22,029 bases of DNA. Origin: JBDKTK01 sp039680225 (GTDB lineage: Bacteria; Desulfobacterota; Syntrophia; Syntrophales; UBA4778). Every line of letters begins with the position of its first letter. The first letter of the stretch is position 1. The notes below the pieces were generated by a model. The model did not search any database and was not told the origin of the DNA. It worked only from the letters and a program-made list of their open reading frames with translations. The translations under genes were made by a program, and so were the position numbers. Positions 14,517-20,670 of this stretch are shown one piece after another. Where the stretch lies: NCBI GenBank assembly GCA_039680225.1, contig JBDKTK010000036.1, positions 1 to 22,029 on the forward strand. The letters are read 5' to 3'.

Positions 14517-15734
14517 TCATTTCTCCGGGACCTTGACCCGGTCTCCCGTTTTCAGCCTTCGGGGGGGGTTCGCAACGATTTTGTCGCCCGGCTTCACTCC
14601 CGCCGTGACTTCAACCATATCCCCCAGCTCTTCGCCGGCCGTGATCTGGACCAGGGCGGCCTTGCCGTCATTGACCATGAAAACGGATTTCTGGTTGTTC
14701 CTGTTCAGGACGGCCGTCCTGGGTACCGCAGTCCGGGGATTGCGTTCCCGGGCGGTAAGCTCGCGGGAAAGGAAGGCGACTTTCGCGCTCATGTCGGGCA
14801 GGATGCGCGGGTCCTTTTCCACAAAACGGACCTTCACCATCACCGTTGCCTTGCTGCGGTCGGCGGTCGGGACTATCATGTGGACAACGCCGGGGAAGCG
14901 GTTGTCCGGAAGGGCGTCGAGCTGGATCTCACAGGGCTGGCCGATCTTGACCAGGCCCAGGTTCGATTCCGAGACATCTGCCTCAATCTGCAGGGAATCC
15001 ATGTCGGCGATTGTCACCACCGATGCCTTGGCGTTGGCGGCCGCGCCCAGCGGCGTCACTATGTCGCCGATATCGGCGCTCTTGGTGAGCACAACGGCGT
15101 CAAAGGGCGCCCGGATCATTGTGTACTCAACCGCAACCTCCGCTGCATTGAGAGCGGCCTGCGCCGCTTTGACGGACGCCCGGGCGGACTGGACCGCAGC
15201 CCTGGCCTTCAGGGCGCGGGCTTCCGAAGTGTCGTAATCAGAGCGGGCGATATATCCTTTTTTAATAAGCTCCTGGTTGCGCTTGAACTGCAGGGAAGCG
15301 TCCGCTTCGTCGGCGCTCGCCTGGTCAAGGTTATGGCGCGCCACATTCAGGTTGGCCCGGGCCTGGCCCCTTGCCGCTTCGACATCCTCGCTCTCTAGGC
15401 GGGCGATGGCCTGCCCCTTTTTGACCCTGCTGCCTTCCTCCACGTACAATGCCACGAGCCGGCCGGTCACCTTCGAGGCCACCGCGGCCTTCCTCTCGGC
15501 CGTCACGTAGCCGCTTGCGGTAAGGACCGTCAGGGCCTGCGACGGATAGACGTTCGATACTGTCAGCACCTGGACGTTAAATGCGGGAGTGAAGACCCCG
15601 GCAAAAAACAGGAACACGGCAACAGCAATCATGATGGCGAGCGCAACAGCGTAACGCAGATATTTTCGCCTGCGGGGCCGGGAAGGAGTTTCCTTTTTTT
15701 CGATCCGCAGTTTCGAGAGGTCTTCGTCTGCCAA
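14517..15734 (-). CDS. Membrane-fusion (HlyD/MacA-type) efflux adaptor
   Basis: A 405-residue periplasmic adaptor that would bridge the ABC permeases to an outer-membrane channel. A basic N-terminus (RPRRRKYLRY) precedes one membrane anchor (about 27-48), so it is anchored rather than lipid-modified. Lipoyl-half motifs (ASKVTGRLVALYVEEGSRVKKG) flank an alpha-helical hairpin (about 115-205, alanine-rich), then come a beta-barrel and a membrane-proximal domain. The start is TTG at 15732-15734 with AAAGGAC seven bases upstream; the nearby ATG is out of frame. No TolC-type partner is in the window, so either it is encoded elsewhere or this system acts within the inner membrane and periplasm. It is the first gene of the four-gene exporter operon. 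Confidence 0.93.
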   Translation of the reverse strand: MADEDLSKLRIEKKETPSRPRRRKYLRYAVALAIMIAVAVFLFFAGVFTPAFNVQVLTVSNVYPSQALTVLTASGYVTAERKAAVASKVTGRLVALYVEEGSRVKKGQAIARLESEDVEAARGQARANLNVARHNLDQASADEADASLQFKRNQELIKKGYIARSDYDTSEARALKARAAVQSARASVKAAQAALNAAEVAVEYTMIRAPFDAVVLTKSADIGDIVTPLGAAANAKASVVTIADMDSLQIEADVSESNLGLVKIGQPCEIQLDALPDNRFPGVVHMIVPTADRSKATVMVKVRFVEKDPRILPDMSAKVAFLSRELTARERNPRTAVPRTAVLNRNNQKSVFMVNDGKAALVQITAGEELGDMVEVTAGVKPGDKIVANPPRRLKTGDRVKVPEK

Positions 15735-15875
15735 AGTTGTCCTTTTCTCATGGGAATATTTGAAGGATTTATACTTTTTGCAGGCTTATGGTCAAGAAAC
15801 ATTAAGCAGTCCGGGAAAGAATTGCCGCAATCCGCTCAATTGCTTTTTGCCCGGCCAGATGCTAAGGAAAATAGA

Positions 15876-16523
15876 ATGAAAATAACAGATAACCTGTATG
15901 GTTTCATCTGGCAGGACAGCACCGCCAATAACTGCAACACCTTTTTGATCGACGGGCCGACAAGGCAGGAAAAGATCCTGATCGATCCGGGCCATCTGAA
16001 CCTCTTCAGCCACGTGGAGGAAGGGCTGCAGAAGATCAATGTCCCCCTTTCCGAGATTTCCCTCGTCCTTATGACCCACGGCCATCCGGACCACATGGAG
16101 GCCATCCGGCTGCTGAAACAAAAAGCCAAAATCGCCGTCAGCGAGATCACATACACATTGCTGCAGAAATACGGCTACAGCTCCTTTTTCCCCGAGCCCG
16201 ACCTGTTCCTCGGCGAGGGGACGCTCAAGAGCGGGGAAATCAGCCTTGAGGTGATACCGGCCCCGGGGCATGAGCCGGGGTCGCTGTGCTTTTACTGGCC
16301 TGACCGCAAAGCCCTCTTCTCGGGAGACGTGATCTTCAGCCAGAGCATCGGCAGGACGGACCTGCCCGGCGGCAGCGGCGCCGCCCTGAAAGAGAGCATC
16401 AGGAAGCTGGCCGGCCTTGACGTCGAGTACCTGCTCCCCGGCCATGGAATGCCCGTGAGCGGCAGGAAGGCCGTCCAGGATAATTTCCGGATGGTGATGG
16501 ATTACTGGTTTCAGTATATCTGA
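15876..16523 (+). CDS. Metallo-beta-lactamase-fold hydrolase
   Basis: A 215-residue MBL-fold protein related to glyoxalase II-like hydrolases. Metal-binding motifs are THGHPDH (67-73), H132 in PAPGHEPGS, D151 in LFSGDVIF and H190 in LLPGHGMPV. SIGRTDLPGGS (157-167) is typical of the glyoxalase II/ETHE1-like branch. The frame is open upstream to 15750, but the ATG at 15876 has AAGGAAA six bases before it and begins MKITDNLYGF, the natural start of the fold, so the shorter form is preferred. It is divergent from the exporter across a 141-base gap and convergent with the following small gene. The true substrate (thioester, sulfane or other) is unknown. Confidence 0.86.
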   Translation: MKITDNLYGFIWQDSTANNCNTFLIDGPTRQEKILIDPGHLNLFSHVEEGLQKINVPLSEISLVLMTHGHPDHMEAIRLLKQKAKIAVSEITYTLLQKYGYSSFFPEPDLFLGEGTLKSGEISLEVIPAPGHEPGSLCFYWPDRKALFSGDVIFSQSIGRTDLPGGSGAALKESIRKLAGLDVEYLLPGHGMPVSGRKAVQDNFRMVMDYWFQYI

Positions 16524-16564
16524 AAATGCCTTTGAAAACGCCCGTCTAAACGCGTTAAGACTGC

Positions 16565-17074
16565 TTAGGCCGATCTTATTTTTTTCCGGAAGTCGTCCGA
16601 CATTTTTTCCATTTCCGCTTTCCAGGCCGGGTCGGCAGCAATGTTCGGCAGGACAGCGGGGCCCGATATCCCTTGAACGGCTAAATCGGCATGAATTTTC
16701 TCTGAAAGGTTCAGCTTTCGTTCGGCCATGCTTCTTTCGTAGTCGGCTATAATGCCCCGGTAGACATCCGCCCGGACGCCCGCAACACCCTCGAGGGCCT
16801 CCAGGAGCTTATCACTGTCACCGTTCGGGCTTAACCTCTCCACGATTTCAGTTTTAAATGCCTCCCTGATTTTCGGGTCTGTTTCCATCCCCAGGGTGTT
16901 CAACTCGGTTTCCAGCCATTTCAAGCCCATGTATTCATTTATGAACCTCTCGAGCAGGGCCCTCACCTTTCCCGAGAGCTCCCTGGTTTTCATTTCTTTT
17001 TTTTCCTTGTCCGAAAGGGAGAGTCCCCGGGTCCTTTCCATTACGAGGTCAAGGGTGCTTTTGATTTCCGCCAT
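16565..17074 (-). CDS. Conserved-looking helical protein of unknown function
   Basis: I do not recognise the family with certainty. The 169-residue product is rich in charged residues, has no signal peptide or membrane segment, and appears mostly alpha-helical. Long helices are expected at about 1-60 (STLDLVMERTRGLSLSDKEK) and 75-130, with a proline-containing bend (GPAVLPNIAADPAW) near 138-151. A good AAGGCGG site precedes the ATG, and codon use is like its neighbours, so it is a real gene. It diverges from rpmH across 269 bases, and its stop faces the MBL hydrolase gene. I have an impression that similar proteins occur in Desulfobacterota, but cannot confirm it. Confidence 0.7.
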   Translation of the reverse strand: MAEIKSTLDLVMERTRGLSLSDKEKKEMKTRELSGKVRALLERFINEYMGLKWLETELNTLGMETDPKIREAFKTEIVERLSPNGDSDKLLEALEGVAGVRADVYRGIIADYERSMAERKLNLSEKIHADLAVQGISGPAVLPNIAADPAWKAEMEKMSDDFRKKIRSA

Positions 17075-17110
17075 TATGTCCGCCTTTCTAAATTAAAACT
17101 TTTTCATAAT

Positions 17111-17150
17111 CTCCCTCTCCCCTTCCGTGGGAAAGGGCGGGGGTGAGGTG
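17111..17150. repeat. REP-like imperfect palindrome
   Basis: A run of C-rich sequence (CTCCCTCTCCCCTTCC, 17111-17126) faces a G-rich one (GGGAAAGGGCGGGGGTGAGG, 17129-17148) across a few bases and could fold into an imperfect hairpin. This type of C-rich/G-rich palindrome is often scattered in many copies through genomes. Only one such copy is in this window, so the dispersed nature is inference. Confidence 0.4.
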
Positions 17151-17217
17151 CAATGGAATAAAAATCGGGCCCGAAGCGCCCGGCCCGCGGGAGAAATAAT
17201 AATAAAAACAGGGCAGA

Positions 17218-17226
17218 TTATCAACC
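17218..17226 (+). promoter_or_regulatory. DnaA-box-like site upstream of rpmH
   Basis: TTATCAACC differs by one base from the TTATCAACA boxes around dnaA and sits beside an A/T patch (GAGAAATAATAATAAAAA, about 17191-17208). A single near-match could be chance, but rpmH is a classical origin neighbour. Confidence 0.3.
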
Positions 17227-17276
17227 CCCTTCCCTTGCCCCCCGTCTGTTGAAAGTGTATGATGACTTAGAAAACC

Positions 17277-17307
17277 TTGACATAATCAGCTGATTATGGT
17301 TTACAAG
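17277..17307 (+). promoter_or_regulatory. Probable rpmH promoter overlapped by an 18-bp palindrome
   Basis: A perfect -35 TTGACA (17277-17282) lies 62 bases before the rpmH ATG; the -10 is weaker (TTTACA at 17300 or TACAAG at 17302). The spacer is occupied by CATAATCAGCTGATTATG (17281-17298), a perfect 18-bp palindrome that overlaps the last two bases of the -35. A dimeric regulator bound there would block polymerase. No stem-loop terminator feature (T-run) follows, so an operator is the more natural reading. Confidence 0.55.
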
Positions 17308-17343
17308 ATAGCTTCAAAAAAATTCAACAGGGTCATTTAAAAC

Positions 17344-17481
17344 ATGAAGAAAACTCTAGTTACGATCACCAATATTAAAAGGAAAAGGACCCACGGCTTC
17401 AGGGCCCGGATGGCAACGAAGGGCGGCAGGCTGGTCTTGAGCAGGCGCAGGGCAAAGGGAAGAAAAGCGCTGACCGTCTGA
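17344..17481 (+). CDS. rpmH: 50S ribosomal protein L34, with atypical N-terminus
   Basis: A 45-residue basic protein of the large ribosomal subunit. The core RKRTHGFRARMATKGGR followed by VLSRRRAKGRK is essentially canonical. The N-terminus is not: most bacteria read MKRT(F/Y)QPSxxKRKRTHGF, whereas here it is MKKTLVTITNIKRKRTHGF, one residue longer and lacking the QPS segment. No simple single-base shift restores the usual sequence. It is first in the rpmH-rnpA-yidD-yidC-jag-mnmE run and lies downstream of a TTGACA promoter with an overlapping palindrome. The stop TGA is followed 57 bases later by rnpA. Confidence 0.96.
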   Translation: MKKTLVTITNIKRKRTHGFRARMATKGGRLVLSRRRAKGRKALTV

Positions 17482-17538
17482 AATCAGGCGCGCTTTAATA
17501 AGCCCTTATCTTTACTAGGTGGATGAACGGCCCTCTTC

Positions 17539-17886
17539 ATGGAACAGAGCTTCGGTAAGCATGAAAGGGTTCGCAAGCGCAAGGATTATTCCCGGATATA
17601 TCAAAAAGGGGCAAGGCTCTATTCGGAAAATTTTCTGGTCCTTCTCCTTGCCAATGACAAGGGGACCAGGAGGCTCGGGATAACCGCGGGCAAGAGGATC
17701 GGGAACTCCGTTAAAAGGAACAGAACAAAACGGCTCCTTCGGGAGTTTTTCAGGTTGCACAAAGACAGTCTTCCGGCAGGCAGGGACATAGTCATCACAG
17801 TGCGAAAGGACGTATCCGCCCGCTCCCTGCAGGAGATAACGCGGGAATTGGAAGATCTGCTAAAAAAACAATCGGCTGAAACCTAA
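17539..17886 (+). CDS. rnpA: Ribonuclease P protein component
   Basis: Small basic protein that binds RNase P RNA and helps mature tRNA 5' ends. It has 115 residues. The RNA-binding signature is intact: KRIGNSVKRNRTKRLLREFFR (about 53-73), preceded by the LGITAGK strand. The start is ATG 17539 because an in-frame stop occurs at 17524-17526. The best binding-site-like sequence (AGGTGG, 17517-17522) is rather far away, so initiation may be weak or coupled. The stop TAA is followed immediately by the GTG start of yidD. Confidence 0.96.
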   Translation: MEQSFGKHERVRKRKDYSRIYQKGARLYSENFLVLLLANDKGTRRLGITAGKRIGNSVKRNRTKRLLREFFRLHKDSLPAGRDIVITVRKDVSARSLQEITRELEDLLKKQSAET

Positions 17887-18108
17887 GTGCAGACATATAT
17901 TAAGAACGCCCTTTTTTTAATAGTAAGGAGTTACCAGGTATTTCTGTCACCGGTCCTTCCTCGCTGCTGTCGATTTTACCCGTCCTGCTCTGAATACATG
18001 CTTACAGCCGTCGGTCGGTATGGGTTCCCGAAAGGCTTTTTTCTGGGTCTGCGCAGGATACTGAGATGCCATCCATGGAACCCGGGCGGTTATGACCCCG
18101 TCGTGTAA
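17887..18108 (+). CDS. yidD: Membrane protein insertion efficiency factor YidD
   Basis: A 73-residue protein, with an amphipathic start and conserved cysteines, that aids YidC-dependent insertion at the inner membrane. Family features are IVRSYQVFLSPVLPRCCRFYPSCSEYM (about 12-38), RYGFPKGFFLG, and the terminal RCHPWNPGGYDPVV. The start is GTG at 17887, directly abutting the rnpA stop, so translation is probably coupled. It has the normal length and position between rnpA and yidC. Confidence 0.95.
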   Translation: MQTYIKNALFLIVRSYQVFLSPVLPRCCRFYPSCSEYMLTAVGRYGFPKGFFLGLRRILRCHPWNPGGYDPVV

Positions 18109-18135
18109 TGCGGACGGAATATCTGGAGGGAATTA

Positions 18136-19761
18136 ATGGATAAAAGGACTATTCTGGCGATTGTGCTCAGCTTCCTGGTGGTTCTGGGCTACAATTATTT
18201 CTTTGTAAAACCGCAACAGCAGGCCCAAAAGCCTCCCCAGCAGCAATCCCAGGAACAGGCCAAGTCCGAGCAGGGGGCAACAACTGCGGAAAAGCCCGCC
18301 CCGGCTGCGGCCCCGGCGACTGCCGCCCGGCTGCCGAAAGCCGAAGTCAAACAGCAGGTCCAAAGCAGGAGCATCACAGTAGATTCGCCGCTTTATACGG
18401 CGGTTTTCAATACTCGTGGCGGAGTGCTCACCTCTTTCAAGCTGAAAAAATATGACAGGACCCTCGACCCCGCCTCCGGCCTGATAGAGATGGTTGACGT
18501 CCAGGAGGGCATGCAGTACCCGCTCACCGTCACGTTTCCTGATTCCAGCCTGGATGTCGACCCTGCGGACATATACGAATCAAAGATAACCTCCCTGAAC
18601 CTCGATGATGTGAGCGGGCCGAAGCAGATGGTCCTGACATACTCCAACCCCGCCGGGGTAAAGGTGGAAAAGGCATTCACCTTTTATCCCGACAAGTACG
18701 AGATCGACCTGGAGTTGAGGGTCGTGAACTCATCGTCCGGCAATCTGGCCCAGAAGGCGATGCTGACATGGAACGAGTACCGCGACCCCAAGGCGGAAGA
18801 CGACAGCTACGGCCGTACCGGCCCGATTTATTTCAGCAAGAAAGAGATTGAAACTCCCGACCCCAAGAAGCTCGAGAGCCGCAAGTTCGTGGGTACGGAC
18901 ATGTCCTGGGCGGGTTACGAAAGCAAGTATTTCATCGCGGCAATGATCCCCAAGCAGCCGTCCTTGACAGGCCTCGTGCTTGGCAACAGCAGCGGCCTGA
19001 TAACGGTCGCGCTCGAAGGGCCCAAGAACCCGGTGCCCCCCCGGCAGACGACCTCTTTCAATTACAACCTGTACCTCGGCCCGAAAGACTACGCGATCCT
19101 CAAGTCGGCCGCCGTCGGATTGGAGAACTCCATTGATTTCGGTTCCTGGATGAAATGGATGGCCCTCCCCCTGCTGCTCGCCCTCAAGTTCCTGTACAAT
19201 TTCGTCCACAACTACGGACTGGCCATCGTCATTCTCACGGTCGTTATCAAGATAATATTCTGGCCCCTGGGGAACAAGAGCTACAAGTCCATGAAGGAGA
19301 TGCAGAAACTCCAGCCCAAGATGACCGAGCTGCGGGAAAAATACAAGAACGACAAGGCCCGGCTCAACCAGGAGGTCATGCAGCTCTATAAAAGCCACAA
19401 GGTAAATCCGATGGGCGGCTGCCTCCCCATGGTGATCCAGATACCGGTCTTTTTCGGGCTCTACAAGGCCCTGCTTTACTCGATCGAACTGCGGCACGCC
19501 CCGTTCATTTTCTGGCTCCAGGACCTTTCCGCGAAAGACCCGTATTACATTACGCCTATCATAATGGGTGCTACGATGTTCTGGCAGCAGAAGATGACCC
19601 CGACTGTGGGGGACCCCATGCAGGCCAAGCTCATGCTGCTCATGCCGGTTGTCTTTACATTTCTCTTTTTGAACTTCCCCTCGGGTCTGGTCATCTACTG
19701 GCTCTTCAACAATATTTTAAGCATCGGCCAGCAGTATTACGTGAATAAAACCATGGCCTGA
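18136..19761 (+). CDS. yidC: Membrane protein insertase YidC
   Basis: Inner-membrane insertase of 541 residues, the long diderm form. An N-terminal helix (about 5-24) is followed by a Q/P/A-rich linker (about 25-75) and a large periplasmic beta-domain (about 76-330), then the conserved insertase core. In the first core helix the positively charged groove residue is lysine (VVIKIIFWPL) where E. coli has arginine, a common alternative. The coiled-coil loop NKSYKSMKEMQKLQPKM and the later MGGCLPMVIQIPVFFGLYK are clear family marks, and NFPSGLVIYWLFNNILSI closes the last helices. GGAGG precedes the ATG. The periplasmic domain is good evidence that the organism has an outer membrane. Confidence 0.98.
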   Translation: MDKRTILAIVLSFLVVLGYNYFFVKPQQQAQKPPQQQSQEQAKSEQGATTAEKPAPAAAPATAARLPKAEVKQQVQSRSITVDSPLYTAVFNTRGGVLTSFKLKKYDRTLDPASGLIEMVDVQEGMQYPLTVTFPDSSLDVDPADIYESKITSLNLDDVSGPKQMVLTYSNPAGVKVEKAFTFYPDKYEIDLELRVVNSSSGNLAQKAMLTWNEYRDPKAEDDSYGRTGPIYFSKKEIETPDPKKLESRKFVGTDMSWAGYESKYFIAAMIPKQPSLTGLVLGNSSGLITVALEGPKNPVPPRQTTSFNYNLYLGPKDYAILKSAAVGLENSIDFGSWMKWMALPLLLALKFLYNFVHNYGLAIVILTVVIKIIFWPLGNKSYKSMKEMQKLQPKMTELREKYKNDKARLNQEVMQLYKSHKVNPMGGCLPMVIQIPVFFGLYKALLYSIELRHAPFIFWLQDLSAKDPYYITPIIMGATMFWQQKMTPTVGDPMQAKLMLLMPVVFTFLFLNFPSGLVIYWLFNNILSIGQQYYVNKTMA

Positions 19762-19819
19762 ACCTGCCGGGGGCCGCTTTATGTGAACTTTTTTAAGCTG
19801 AAGTTTTGAGGTGTCAAAA

Positions 19820-20668
19820 ATGAGTAATTTAGAGCTGGAAATAGAGGCGAAAAACGTCGACGAAGCCATTGAAAAAGCATGCAGGGAATTCAACGTCCCC
19901 AGAGAAAAGCTTAATATAGAGATCCTGTCAGCCGGATCTTCCGGCCTGCTCGGGATCGGGGCCAGGAAGGCCCGCATCAGGGCGAGCCTGCTGACGCTCG
20001 ATCTGGAGCAGGAAACTATAATTTTACAACCGGAAAAGACCGGGGAAAAGGAAAAAATCGAGTGGCCCGAAAAGCCTGAAAAAGCCGACAGGCCTGAAAG
20101 ACAGCCTGAATATGCCAGGGCCCCGAAGGAGGAAAAAGAGGTCAGGGCTGAAACCCCGAATAACAGCGCTTATTCCGACCTGCCCGCTTCGGACCCCCGG
20201 ACTGCGGGCCGCGCAAAGGAAATCCTGGAAGGCATCCTTGCCAGGATGGGGCTCGATTATCCCGTTGAAGCAATCGAGAGCGAGGAGTCGGTCACGTTGA
20301 GGATTTCGGGGGACGGCAGCGGCCTGCTTATCGGGCGCGGCGGCCAGACCCTCGATGCCATCCAGTACATAATCAACAAGGCCATCAACAAGGCCAGGCT
20401 CGACAGGAGGATCATCATCCTCGACACGGAAGAGTACCGCGGAAAAAGGGAAGAATACCTGCTTTCCCTGGCCTCCAAGCTTGCCGGAAAAGTCAAGAGG
20501 TCGAAAAAACCGGTAACCATCAGCAATATGAGCGCCCGCGACCGGCGGATCATCCACCTGGCCCTGAAGGACGATCCCGCACTGCTTACCAAGAGCAGGG
20601 GTGAAGGTGCGTACCGTAAAATCGTCATCATTCCCAACAAGAAGGAAAGGGAACAATCAACACCTTAG
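19820..20668 (+). CDS. jag: RNA-binding protein KhpB/Jag (Jag-N, KH, R3H)
   Basis: A 282-residue RNA-binding protein usually encoded beside yidC. An N-terminal Jag domain (about 1-55, ELEIEAKNVDEAIEKACREF) leads through a charged Lys/Glu/Pro linker (about 75-120). A KH domain follows, with its GxxG loop in LIGRGGQTLDAIQYI, then an R3H domain (MSARDRRIIHLALKDD) near the C-terminus. It probably binds RNA with KhpA and affects cell envelope or division genes, as in Gram-positives; its role in diderms is less clear. I start at ATG 19820 because GAGG lies nine bases upstream; a GTG three codons earlier overlaps that site. It ends two bases before mnmE. Confidence 0.95.
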   Translation: MSNLELEIEAKNVDEAIEKACREFNVPREKLNIEILSAGSSGLLGIGARKARIRASLLTLDLEQETIILQPEKTGEKEKIEWPEKPEKADRPERQPEYARAPKEEKEVRAETPNNSAYSDLPASDPRTAGRAKEILEGILARMGLDYPVEAIESEESVTLRISGDGSGLLIGRGGQTLDAIQYIINKAINKARLDRRIIILDTEEYRGKREEYLLSLASKLAGKVKRSKKPVTISNMSARDRRIIHLALKDDPALLTKSRGEGAYRKIVIIPNKKEREQSTP

Positions 20669-20670
20669 AA

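Noticed and set aside
14475..15398. Long plus-strand open frame opposite the efflux adaptor
   Set aside because: It shows no domain, while the opposite strand encodes a complete adaptor; antisense shadow of GC-rich codons.
15750..15875. Longer N-terminus for the MBL hydrolase
   Set aside because: The extra 42 residues have no match to the fold, and AAGGAAA sits right before ATG 15876.
16012..16027. Possible parS-like site around CCACGTGG
   Set aside because: Only the central eight bases are palindromic; the outer arms do not match TGTTYCACGTGRAACA, and it lies within the MBL gene.
17159..17192. GC-rich stem near GGGCCCGAAGCGCCCGG as a minus-strand terminator
   Set aside because: It would have a T-run on the minus strand, but no minus-strand gene lies to its right to terminate, and the pairing is short.
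17523..17558. Eleven-codon open frame overlapping the rnpA start, a possible leader peptide
   Set aside because: The binding site abuts its ATG with no spacing and there is no regulatory codon run.
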